Shown one piece after another: positions 1 through 8,450 of a stretch of 44,269 nt of DNA. The position numbers and the translations under genes are program-made. Numbering within the stretch: the first letter of the stretch is position 1; each line of letters opens with the position of its first letter. Under the pieces are notes generated by a model that did no database searches, had not been told where the DNA came from, and worked only from the letters and a program-made list of their open reading frames with translations. The stretch is from Gemmataceae bacterium (lineage in GTDB: Bacteria; Planctomycetota; Planctomycetia; Gemmatales; Gemmataceae). The stretch covers positions 1 through 44,269 of the forward strand of contig JANWVV010000032.1 of assembly GCA_025055795.1 (NCBI GenBank). The letters run 5' to 3'.

Positions 1-2
1 TC

Positions 3-221
3 GACCCAGCCCGCTATGAAATCCGTCCTGCTTTGTATGTTTCCAGTTACGATTATCAATTGCGGATTGTCAGCAACGGGATTAATGGTGGTTCGGCTCT
101 GGTATTAACAATGGTACCCGTGCCTGAGCCGACGGGCGTTCTGGCTATCATCGCCTTTCTCGGCCTAGGGTTTTGGTTCAGACAGCGTCGACAACGCAAC
201 CACCAAGAAGCTAGCAACTAG
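3..221 (+). CDS. C-terminal part of a PEP-CTERM sorting-domain protein (5' end outside window)
   Basis: The reading frame is open from the first bases of the window, so this is the tail of a longer exported protein. The last 35 residues have the three-part PEP-CTERM layout: a VPEP motif, a hydrophobic membrane segment (about 17 residues, GVLAIIAFLGLGFWF) and an Arg-rich end (RQRRQR). In known systems this tail is recognised by an exosortase (EpsH/XrtA family), which removes it and passes the protein to the cell surface. No exosortase gene lies in this window. Only 72 residues are visible, so the function of the upstream part cannot be judged. The motif itself is clear. Confidence 0.8.
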   Translation, partial: DPARYEIRPALYVSSYDYQLRIVSNGINGGSALVLTMVPVPEPTGVLAIIAFLGLGFWFRQRRQRNHQEASN

Positions 222-515
222 TTATAGTTAATTATTGCTACTGGCAAACTAGCAGGCATGCTGTAGAACCTCTTGATCCAAGCAAAGACTCCGACCCTAT
301 CCTTCAGAAAGGAAAATCCTTGTTGGGGGGATAATCGAGTTTGGCATTAGGTTTAGGCGTTGGCTAAGCCGGTATACTAGTCTGTCGCAAGAATTCGGCA
401 CTAAAGCCGGTTGAAAAAAATGGGCTTTCCGGTGCGGTTTTTGGACGGAACTTGTCGCAAAACTGGTCGGGATTGAAGGAAGAAGTGCGGGGATGCTCCT
501 CCGGCTTGCGCGGGG

Positions 516-1472
516 TTAGTCGTGGGCGGCGCGACGGAGGCGATCGCGGATGGCGTGCCAGTCCCAAGTGTCGGGTGGCCAGGGGGCCAGCAGCAAGTCG
601 TAGCCGGCGGCATCGAGCTGATGGAGCTGGGCGTAAAGCAGTGCGGCCGCCCGCTGGGGGTCGTCAGGGAGTTGGAGGATGCCACAACGGTACCCCTCAG
701 CGGTCAGACGTTGCTGTTCGGCGGCAAGTTGCTCCAAGGAAACCAGCCGCAAGGGCGTACGGGGGGCATAATGGCGAGGCAATAGCCCCGGTGAGCGTGC
801 GGGCGTCGACAAAGCAGGGACCGATGTTTGGATGCCGATTGGCCCAATAACTTCTTCCAGCATGGGCACGGTGATCAAGCCGGGGCGGAGCAGCCGGGGG
901 GGATCGACGGTGAGGTCCACCACAGTAGATTCCACTCCGCCAGGGCAGGGCCCCGCGTCGATGATAGCGTCGACTAGCTGGCCCAAACTGGGCAAGACAT
1001 GCTCGGCCCGCGTGGGCGAAATTTCCGTACTACGGTTGGCACTAGGAGCGGCTACTGGCACACCCGCCTGCTGCAGGAGTGCCTGGGCCACCGGATGGGC
1101 TGGACAACGCACAGCAACTGTGGGTCCGCCCGCTGTGACTACCGGGGGAATCCGGGCATGCTTGGGTAGAACCAGCGTCAAAGGGCCGGGCCAGAAGCGT
1201 TGTGCCAAACGAGCCGCCACGGCAGGCCAATCGACCACTACCTCGGTCACTTGCTCGCGGCTGGCGATGTGGACAATCAGCGGATTGGTCGCGGGTCGCC
1301 CTTTGACTGCAAAAATACGCTGCACAGCGGTTTCATCCCAGGCATTGGCCCCGAGTCCATAAACCGTCTCAGTGGGGAAGACCACCAGCTTGCCTTGGCG
1401 TAGTAATTGCGCGGCCGCCTCCAGCCACCGTGGATCCGGTTGCAACGGATCCACACGCCAGACATGAGCCAT
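516..1472 (-). CDS. L-threonylcarbamoyladenylate synthase, Sua5 type
   Basis: This enzyme makes threonylcarbamoyl-AMP from threonine, bicarbonate and ATP, the first step of t6A formation at position 37 of ANN-decoding tRNAs. The N-terminal YrdC domain covers residues about 12-205 and shows the nucleotide-binding KGRP (57-60), PSANRS (143-148) and ESTVVD (181-186) motifs. The linker motif SPGLLPRHYAP (227-237) and the following small Rossmann-like domain mark the long Sua5 form rather than the short TsaC form. The 318-residue length fits Sua5. The ATG has a GGGG stretch about 10 bases upstream. The gene stands alone and points away from the TPR gene that follows. Both tsaC and sua5 are used as symbols for this activity, so none is assigned. 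Confidence 0.93.
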   Translation of the reverse strand: MAHVWRVDPLQPDPRWLEAAAQLLRQGKLVVFPTETVYGLGANAWDETAVQRIFAVKGRPATNPLIVHIASREQVTEVVVDWPAVAARLAQRFWPGPLTLVLPKHARIPPVVTAGGPTVAVRCPAHPVAQALLQQAGVPVAAPSANRSTEISPTRAEHVLPSLGQLVDAIIDAGPCPGGVESTVVDLTVDPPRLLRPGLITVPMLEEVIGPIGIQTSVPALSTPARSPGLLPRHYAPRTPLRLVSLEQLAAEQQRLTAEGYRCGILQLPDDPQRAAALLYAQLHQLDAAGYDLLLAPWPPDTWDWHAIRDRLRRAAHD

Positions 1473-1674
1473 TTGACAAAACCCCAGATCATCCCCTGAA
1501 TAACAGCCTCTTACGAATGCTGGACAACTGCTGCTGCGTTCGTTCGCTGACTTTTGGTATCATAATATGCTGCCGTGGCTTGGATAAGTCCGTCTGTAAG
1601 CATCAGCCATGATGTGGACATAGCGGAATAGATAGCACCGCGGACTAGCCCATAGGGGCAGGAGAGTGCTCCGT

Positions 1675-3165
1675 ATGCCGCCTAATTCCCCTACCCCTGC
1701 ACGCTTACCTATCTTAACAGCCGAGCAGCGTCGCATTGCCCAGGAAAGCTTCCAACGGGCCCAGGACGCCTTGACCAGTGGTCATACCGACTACGCGATC
1801 GAATTGCTCTTGACCTGCTGCCGCCTGGATCCGGGTAATTTCCTTTATCGCCAGACGTTGCGGAAAGCCCAGAAAGAGAAGTATGGCAATAATCTGCGGG
1901 GAAGCCGCTTTGCGTTCCTGACCACCCCCCGCTGGAAAGCACGCGTCAAGGCGGCCAAACGAGCTCGCGATTACCTCAAAGTGCTTGAATATGGTGAACA
2001 AGTCCTGTGCCGTAACCCCTGGGATCTGGGCACCCAACTGGACATGGCAGAAGCCTTCGATGCCCTTGGCCTGAGCGACCTGGCGGTGTTTACCCTCGAT
2101 CAGGCACGGCAGAAATACCCCAAAGATGCTACCCTGAATCGGACGCTGGCTCGCCTCTTCGAAAAGCGCGGCGACTTCCAGAAGGCTATCGTCTTGTGGC
2201 AACTGGTCAAGGAGGTGCATCCGACTGATGTGGAGGCTGCGCACAAAGCCAAAGATCTAGCTGCCCGGGACACGATCCAGCGGGGCCAGTACGAACAAGT
2301 TGCCGGTGGCAGCAAGGAATCCCCTGTGCTTAGTCGGATTGAAGCCCGCGCCCAGGAAAAACAGGACCGCCTCAGCCGTGAAATTGAAGCCCTACTCAAA
2401 CGCATCGAAGCCGATCCCACTGAACCCGCCTTGTATCTCCAGCTCGCTCAGCTTTACAAGCAGCACCAGCAGTGGGAGCGGGCCAAAGCCGTACTGGAGC
2501 AGGGACTGGGCCCCACGGGCCAGGCCTTTGCCTTGCGTCTGGAACTACTGGAATTGGAACTGGAACCCCTCCGTCGCAACCTTGACCTGGCCGAAAGCCG
2601 CCTGCAACGGGCACTGCAGCACCGGTCATCGGCCGCATCGGCCACCAACGCCGATCCGCGTTACCCACCCGACAGCGGCGAACAACTTTCTGTCACCGAG
2701 CTGGAACAATTGCGAGACCAATTGCGTGCCGAACTGAACCGACGAGAAATCGAACTGCTCCGCCTGAAAGCCGAACGTTATCCCGAACAAGTTTCCCACC
2801 GCCTGGAATTAGGCGAACGCTTGTTACAGGCCGGGCAAGTAGAGGCCGCCATCATCGAACTTCAGCAGGCCCGCCGGGACGAAAAAATCCGCTGGAAAGC
2901 TGCCCTGTTGCTCGGCCATGCCTTCCGTCAACGGAATAACTGGCGTCTGGCCCAACGCAACTATGAAGAGGCCTTGCAAATCCTGCCTCCCCACGAAGAA
3001 GAGGCCCGTAAAGAAATTCTCTACCAACTGGCACGAGGGAGTGCCGCCGCCGGTGACCTCCAGCGTGCCCTGGACCTTGGCCACGAACTGGCTAACCTGG
3101 ATTTTGCCTACAAAGGTATCAACCGACTCATTGACGAATGGAATGAACGTCTACAATCCGCTTGA
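1675..3165 (+). CDS. Tetratricopeptide-repeat protein with coiled-coil segment
   Basis: A 496-residue, probably cytoplasmic protein with no signal peptide. TPR-like helical pairs occur at about residues 20-55, 95-195 and 245-290. A charged coiled-coil stretch follows around 330-370 (QLRDQLRAELNRREIE), and more TPR-like pairs run from 380 to 480. TPR arrays bind other proteins, and no enzymatic motif is visible. I chose the ATG at 1675 because AGGAGAG sits about 8-10 bases upstream. The GTG at 1666 overlaps that Shine-Dalgarno sequence. It is followed about 100 bp downstream by a small gene on the same strand, with which it may be co-transcribed. The partner and pathway are unknown. Confidence 0.85.
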   Translation: MPPNSPTPARLPILTAEQRRIAQESFQRAQDALTSGHTDYAIELLLTCCRLDPGNFLYRQTLRKAQKEKYGNNLRGSRFAFLTTPRWKARVKAAKRARDYLKVLEYGEQVLCRNPWDLGTQLDMAEAFDALGLSDLAVFTLDQARQKYPKDATLNRTLARLFEKRGDFQKAIVLWQLVKEVHPTDVEAAHKAKDLAARDTIQRGQYEQVAGGSKESPVLSRIEARAQEKQDRLSREIEALLKRIEADPTEPALYLQLAQLYKQHQQWERAKAVLEQGLGPTGQAFALRLELLELELEPLRRNLDLAESRLQRALQHRSSAASATNADPRYPPDSGEQLSVTELEQLRDQLRAELNRREIELLRLKAERYPEQVSHRLELGERLLQAGQVEAAIIELQQARRDEKIRWKAALLLGHAFRQRNNWRLAQRNYEEALQILPPHEEEARKEILYQLARGSAAAGDLQRALDLGHELANLDFAYKGINRLIDEWNERLQSA

Positions 3166-3270
3166 CCCGGTCACGCCCAACCCGTGTGAGAAACGCAACG
3201 TCGACATCATGCCCAACGAACGGTGGTGATTCATGCAGGGAATTAACTTTCTGACTGGGGATCTGCTCGT

Positions 3271-3654
3271 ATGTCGTTGCTGCCGGACGATGAACCCCGC
3301 CATCGCATCTCTCTCAAAGGCTTCTGGCACCTGATCCAGACCGCCGAGGGGCTATGGTGGGAGCGGAGCTTTGGTCGGCCGGCCCACTGGCCCAGCAACG
3401 AACGCGTATGGCTGGTTGCTGCCCAGCTTCCCCCCGACGCGGCAGTATATCTCAATGGTCAGCCGCTTGGCTTTGCTCAGGCCGATGGCTGTTGGTCCGC
3501 AGAGGTAACCTCTCGGCTGCAACCGCGGAACCGCTTGCAAATACGTGCCTCACACCCCCCGCCCGCGTTAGCGACCACGCTTTCGCCTGCCTCGGAAGCT
3601 ATGCCGAATCCTTCCTTCATCGTGGAAATGCGATTCTACGACCCCCACACCTGA
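3271..3654 (+). CDS. Small protein resembling a glycoside-hydrolase family 2 sugar-binding (jelly-roll) domain
   Basis: A 127-residue protein without signal peptide. The stretch GLWWERSFGRP..WLVAAQLPPDAAVYLNGQPLGFAQADGCWSAEVT resembles the pattern seen in the N-terminal beta-sandwich of GH2 enzymes: a strand, then a 'v.lNG..lG...g....v' loop. No catalytic domain follows, since the frame stops at 3654 and the next 700 bp hold no convincing gene. It could be a free-standing binding module or a hypothetical planctomycete protein of other function. The start is the first in-frame ATG and the ribosome-binding site is weak. The family assignment rests on pattern only. Confidence 0.55.
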   Translation: MSLLPDDEPRHRISLKGFWHLIQTAEGLWWERSFGRPAHWPSNERVWLVAAQLPPDAAVYLNGQPLGFAQADGCWSAEVTSRLQPRNRLQIRASHPPPALATTLSPASEAMPNPSFIVEMRFYDPHT

Positions 3655-4398
3655 ATTCTCTCATCTCCTTTTTAGCAAGACGCCGCATCAGAGTAACCAA
3701 GTAGTGATGATTGCGTTGTTGACGGGCAGCAATGGTCAGACCACCTTGCCAGCAGTCAGCATCGCGGGGTGTTAACTGGTTCGGGAGAACGCAAAAAGGT
3801 TTCATGCACGCTAAAAAAGTTGGGGTAGGTAGTACATTGAAAAGCTGATTTCAGGGCTTGAGGAGACACTTGGCTAGTCTGTTTTTGCTCTGCCCAACCT
3901 TTCCTACTGGAGCGATCCCTTCCTGTTTTCGCGGACGCGCTTAATAAGATTAAACACACAGAATAGGCAGGGTTGTTTTTTCATTATCCAAATCTTCGTG
4001 TATTCCTGAAAAACCTATTAAAAAACTGCCCTGTTCCGGAAGTTCCGGATGATCCTGCTTGCAGAGGGCCAGGGCAGTCGGTAATATTCAAAGGGATAGA
4101 GATAAGCATAAGGGTGACATCGGGTTTGAAAACACGTACCGGCTCATGTTCCGCTTCCCGACATGAGTCTGTGTTCTAAGGATCGTGACCGGCACACGCC
4201 TCGAAGAAAATCGCTGCCCCCCGCCATGAGGTAACGCATTTGACCAAAACACTCTAAAGTGCGTGACAAGAAACGATTGCTAGCAGTTGTTAACAAGCGA
4301 CCTTGCTCTGAATTGTGCAAGCGATAGAGCCGCCGAACCACTGCCGGCTGAAACTCAGCAGCGGTGTGCGACGACCGGAAGTGGAGGCCAAAGCACGC
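3655..4398. other. Intergenic region without convincing gene; contains a spaced inverted repeat
   Basis: No reading frame here has codon use, a Shine-Dalgarno sequence and protein character like its neighbours. One structural element stands out: ACTGCCCTG at 4025-4033 and its exact reverse complement at 4070-4078. The intervening 36 bases include two copies of TTCCGGA. The promoter of the downstream cytochrome gene presumably lies in this stretch, but I cannot point to one. Confidence 0.5.
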
Positions 4399-6825
4399 AT
4401 GAAGGGACGCTGGGTAAAGATAGGGGCAGTCCTGATCGTTCTCGGAGGGCTGGTCTGGTTAAGCGGCCAGCTCCGCCTAGGATTACAGGTACAGGCGCAA
4501 TCGCCTGCCTCCGACCAACCAGCAGGTCGTGACTCAGCCGCTGCTCCATCGACCGACCGGACAGCTCTAGCCACGTCCGCGGCTGCCAGCGAGGACGAGA
4601 AGACGTTCCAGCAGCGGGTCATGCCGTTGCTGCGGAAGTATTGCTTTGAATGCCATCAGGGGGAAAAGGCTAAGGGCGGATTGTCGCTGGACGTGTATGT
4701 CAGTGAGAGCCACGCCCGTAAGGATCGCAAGAACTGGCAAGCGGTTCAGCACGTGTTGGCCTCGGGCGACATGCCCCCCAAAAGTAAGCCCCAACCTAGC
4801 CGGGTAGAACGCGAATTTCTTATCCAATGGATCGAAAATACCCTGACGAAAGTGGATTGCAACGGTCCTCGTGATCCGGGCCGAGTAACACTACGGCGGC
4901 TTAACCGGGCCGAATACAACAACACCATCCGTGATCTGTGCGGTGTGGATCTCAAACCGGCCGACGAGTTTCCTTCCGATGATGTCGGGTATGGATTTGA
5001 CAACATCGGTGACGTTTTGTCCTTCCAGCCCATCTTGCTGGAGAAATACATGGCGGCCGCCGACAAGGTACTGACGGCGGCCTTGTCCCTGCCCGAAGCG
5101 CCCAAGGTGTCCCGCCAGAGCTACCGACCGCAAAACATCAATACCATCCCTCGTAGCGCCAAAAGTCGTGAGCCGGTGCGGATCGTCTTCACTAGTGAGG
5201 GCTCTGCCTATCTCGAACGGTTCAATTTCCCCGCCGAGGGGGAATACGCCATCCGGTTCCGTGGGTGGGGGAGTAATGTCGGCGGCGAGTTTCCCAAAAT
5301 CGCCGTGCGGGTGGATGGCCGAGACGTCGGCAGCCACACTGTAGATGCTCCGCAAGGTAAGGCCCGGGTGTATGAAACACGGGTGCGTCTCCCCGCGGGC
5401 GAAAAACGTGTTGCCATTGCCTTTACCAATGCATTTACCGATAAGCAGGCGAACAAAAGCCGGGAATTTGGCTTGGAACTCCTGGAAATTGAAGGGCCAT
5501 TCCAGGCCAAGCTGCCGCCTGAACCCCCATCGATTCGATTGTTGCTGGTAGCGCGTCCTAGCGGCAATTCTCCCCAGGAAGCCCGAGCCGCTGCCGAGAA
5601 AGTGCTGGCCCACTTTGCTCGCCGGGCCTTTCGCCGCCCTGTGCAACCGGAGGAAGTGCAACGCCTCATGCACCTGTATGATCTGGCAGTGCAACAAGGG
5701 GAAACCTTTCCGCAGGCTCTGAAGCTCCCCATGAAGGCGGTACTGGTTTCGCCGCACTTCCTGTTCCGGATCGAACAGGATCCTCCAAATCCAGATGATG
5801 TTCGGCAACTGAACGACTTCGAACTGGCCACACGGTTGTCGTACTTCCTGTGGTCCAGTATGCCCGATGATGAGCTCTTCCAGTTGGCTGAAAAAGGGCA
5901 ACTGCGCCAGCCCGGAGTACTGGAGGCCCAGGTTCGGCGGATGCTACGCGATCCCAAGGCCAAGGCATTGTCGGAAAACTTTGCCGGTCAGTGGCTTCAG
6001 TTACGGAACCTGCAGACGTTACAGCCGGACAAAGGTTTGTTCCCCGCTTGGGACGAAGCTTTGCGTCAAGCGATGATCCGCGAGGCCGAGCTGTACTTCG
6101 AGCACATTGTGCAAAATGACCGAAGTATTCTGGAATTTCTGGATTCCAATTACACGTTTGTCAATGGGCGGCTGGCTCGCCATTACGGCATTCCTAATGT
6201 TCAGGGACTGGAATTTGTCAAGGTTACTCTGCCGGACAATCGTCGTGGCGGGGTAATTACCATGGGCAGCACGCTGACGGTAACTTCCAACCCGACCCGG
6301 ACCAGTCCGGTCAAGCGGGGAAAGTGGATCCTGGAGAATATTCTGGGTACGCCCCCACCCCCGCCGGCTCCGGATGCCCCGGAGTTGCCTCCGGTCAGCC
6401 AGTTGAAGGGAACCCTACGTCAGCAGATGGAACAGCATCGGCAGAACCCCAGTTGTGCCGTATGTCATGCCAAACTGGACCCCCTCGGCTTTGGCCTGGA
6501 AAACTTTGATGCAATCGGCGCTTGGCGGACAGTCGATAACAAACAGCCGATCGATGCCTCAGGAGTGCTTCCCGGCGGTGAGACGTTCAACGGTCCTGCC
6601 CAATTGCGACAGGTGTTACTTGCCAAGGCCGACCAGTTCCGCCGCTGCTTTGCGGAAAAATTATTGACCTACGCATTAGGACGCGGATTGGAGTACTATG
6701 ATAAATGTGCGGTGGATGAAATCGTGGCGGCCAGCAAGGCCAACGGCGATCGTTTTTCCGCCTTGGTGATAGCGATTGTAAAGTCCGACCCGTTCCAGAA
6801 ACGCAAAGGGAAAAGGAGCGAGTGA
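4399..6825 (+). CDS. DUF1592-family c-type cytochrome-like protein (DUF1587/1592/1588/1585/1595, PSCyt1 type)
   Basis: A large exported protein of 808 residues typical of planctomycetes. An N-terminal membrane/signal segment (residues about 6-25) is followed by a haem-binding CFECH motif at 82-86 in a PSCyt1-like region. The recognisable blocks in order are DUF1587 (LRRLNRAEYNNTIRDL, about 165-230), DUF1595 (RRAFRRPVQPEEV), DUF1592 (about 480-620), DUF1588 with a second haem-type motif CAVCH at 686-690, and DUF1585 at the C-terminus. The role is unproven, and periplasmic electron transfer or a degradative role has been proposed for the group. I chose the ATG at 4399, preceded by GGAGG, over an upstream GTG at 4315 that would put 28 non-signal-like residues ahead of the signal. 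It is probably co-transcribed with the DUF1552 gene 3 bp downstream. Confidence 0.92.
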   Translation: MKGRWVKIGAVLIVLGGLVWLSGQLRLGLQVQAQSPASDQPAGRDSAAAPSTDRTALATSAAASEDEKTFQQRVMPLLRKYCFECHQGEKAKGGLSLDVYVSESHARKDRKNWQAVQHVLASGDMPPKSKPQPSRVEREFLIQWIENTLTKVDCNGPRDPGRVTLRRLNRAEYNNTIRDLCGVDLKPADEFPSDDVGYGFDNIGDVLSFQPILLEKYMAAADKVLTAALSLPEAPKVSRQSYRPQNINTIPRSAKSREPVRIVFTSEGSAYLERFNFPAEGEYAIRFRGWGSNVGGEFPKIAVRVDGRDVGSHTVDAPQGKARVYETRVRLPAGEKRVAIAFTNAFTDKQANKSREFGLELLEIEGPFQAKLPPEPPSIRLLLVARPSGNSPQEARAAAEKVLAHFARRAFRRPVQPEEVQRLMHLYDLAVQQGETFPQALKLPMKAVLVSPHFLFRIEQDPPNPDDVRQLNDFELATRLSYFLWSSMPDDELFQLAEKGQLRQPGVLEAQVRRMLRDPKAKALSENFAGQWLQLRNLQTLQPDKGLFPAWDEALRQAMIREAELYFEHIVQNDRSILEFLDSNYTFVNGRLARHYGIPNVQGLEFVKVTLPDNRRGGVITMGSTLTVTSNPTRTSPVKRGKWILENILGTPPPPPAPDAPELPPVSQLKGTLRQQMEQHRQNPSCAVCHAKLDPLGFGLENFDAIGAWRTVDNKQPIDASGVLPGGETFNGPAQLRQVLLAKADQFRRCFAEKLLTYALGRGLEYYDKCAVDEIVAASKANGDRFSALVIAIVKSDPFQKRKGKRSE

Positions 6826-6828
6826 GTC

Positions 6829-8175
6829 ATGACGCTGCACAAAATTACTCGTCGGACGGCCCTGAAGGGTCTAGGGACGCTGGTGGCGTTACCCTGGCTG
6901 GAATCATTGGCTCCAGCAGCTCCGCTCCGTAGTCCCGCGCCGCCACCCCGCCGCCTGGCCTTTTTGTATGTTCCTAATGGTGTCCACATGGCGGACTGGA
7001 CGCCTCCCTACGGAGAGGGGCCGCTCCGTGAATTGCCCGCCATTTTGCAGCCACTGGAACAGTTCAAGGAATACCTAAACGTGATCACCGGCTTGGCCTT
7101 GGACAAGGCTCGCCCCAACGGCGATGGTCCCGGAGACCACGCCCGGGCCATGGCGGCCTTCCTGACCGGCCGGCAGCCTCGTAAAACGCACGGTGCCGAC
7201 ATTCGGGCTGGCATTTCCGCCGACCAGCACGTCGCCCAGGCGATCGGTGAGCAAACACGCTTCCCATCCCTGGAACTGGGCATCGAACGCGGAGCCCAAG
7301 CAGGCAATTGCGACTCCGGATACAGTTGTGCCTATTCCTCCAACCTCTCTTGGCGGAGTGAAACCACCCCGAATGCCAAAGAGGTCGACCCCAAACAAGT
7401 GTTTGAACGCCTCTTTGGCGGCAACGATCCTAAGGAACTGGCCGAGGCTCGGGCCCGCCGCGACCTGTACAACAAAAGCATTCTGGACTTCGTCCAGGAA
7501 GACGTTCGCACTCTGAACAAGGTGCTCGGGAACCGTGACCGGCAGAAACTGGACGAGTACCTGACCAGTGTCCGGGAAGTGGAACAACGGATCGAACGGA
7601 TCCGCCGGGCCAATTCCGCCCCACCGCCGCAGCCGGGCATGCCCAAACCCAGCGGCATTCCCGCTGATCTGCAGGAACACATCCGTCTAATGATGGACCT
7701 GCTTGTTTTGGCCTTCCAAGCGGATCTGACCCGTGTCGCCACTTTCCCACTGGCTAACGATGGCAGCAACCGGCCTTACAAATTCATCGGCGTGGCCGAG
7801 GGACACCATGACCTGTCCCACCACGGTGGCGACCCAGCCAAGCACGCCAAGATCCGCAAGATCAACACCTTCCACATCCAACAACTGGCCTACATGCTCG
7901 AGAAGATGAAGGCCATCCGCGAAGGGGAAGGCTGCCTGCTCGATAACCTGATGCTCGTCTACGGTAGCGGCATCAGCGACGGCAACCGCCACAATCACGA
8001 CGACCTGCCCATCCTCCTGATCGGTAAAGGGGGTGGTACGATCCGAGGCGGCCGCCATCTGGTCTTCCCCAAACGGCTGGACACCCCACTGATGAACCTC
8101 TACCTGGCCCTGTTTGAACGGATGGGCGTACCGACCAAATCCTTCGGCGACAGTACAGGGGTGCTGCCTATCTGA
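6829..8175 (+). CDS. DUF1552 domain protein, Tat-exported
   Basis: A 448-residue protein that starts with a twin-arginine signal (ITRRTALKGLGTLVALPWLE, Arg8-Arg9), so it is probably folded in the cytoplasm before export. The remainder matches the DUF1552 pattern: FLYVPNGVHMADWTP near residue 45, a conserved GPGDHARAMAAFLTG block, and the C-terminal YGSGISDGNRHNHDDLPILLIGKGGG region. That region recalls sulfatase/DUF1501-type metal-binding loops rich in His and Asp. Only 3 bp separate it from the DUF1592 gene, an arrangement found repeatedly in planctomycete genomes, so the two probably act together outside the cytoplasm. The biochemical reaction is unknown. Confidence 0.92.
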   Translation: MTLHKITRRTALKGLGTLVALPWLESLAPAAPLRSPAPPPRRLAFLYVPNGVHMADWTPPYGEGPLRELPAILQPLEQFKEYLNVITGLALDKARPNGDGPGDHARAMAAFLTGRQPRKTHGADIRAGISADQHVAQAIGEQTRFPSLELGIERGAQAGNCDSGYSCAYSSNLSWRSETTPNAKEVDPKQVFERLFGGNDPKELAEARARRDLYNKSILDFVQEDVRTLNKVLGNRDRQKLDEYLTSVREVEQRIERIRRANSAPPPQPGMPKPSGIPADLQEHIRLMMDLLVLAFQADLTRVATFPLANDGSNRPYKFIGVAEGHHDLSHHGGDPAKHAKIRKINTFHIQQLAYMLEKMKAIREGEGCLLDNLMLVYGSGISDGNRHNHDDLPILLIGKGGGTIRGGRHLVFPKRLDTPLMNLYLALFERMGVPTKSFGDSTGVLPI

Positions 8176-8218
8176 AGTACCTTATGTGACACCCTGATAA
8201 CAACCTCACTAAGCCGGA

Positions 8219-8298
8219 ATGCTCGTCTTACTCAGAAAGTATTGCTCCTTCGGCAACTCCCCTGCCTAAACATTCACAAAACAAAAAGGAACGAGCAT
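8219..8298. repeat. Inverted repeat in the convergent gap between the DUF1552 gene and leuA
   Basis: ATGCTCGT (8219-8226) has an exact reverse complement ACGAGCAT at 8291-8298, 64 bases apart. It lies in the 275-bp region where two convergent genes end. It could contribute to a large stem, but the loop is long and no U-run follows, so calling it a terminator is not justified. Confidence 0.3.
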
Positions 8299-8450
8299 GC
8301 TGTGCAAGACTGAGTAGACCGCCGGCCCTGGAGGCATGGCTGTCTTGGCCCTTCCAAAAGGCTGAGCTGCCTCAATCCTTACCATGGGTGGGATAGCCCT
8401 TGGTTTTTTCTTATTCAACTATGTGTTACTTAGCAGACCTGCTGGGGGAT

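Noticed and set aside
832..1362. Long plus-strand frame across the Sua5-type gene
   Set aside because: Lies antisense to a clear family protein; GC-rich coding DNA commonly gives such frames.
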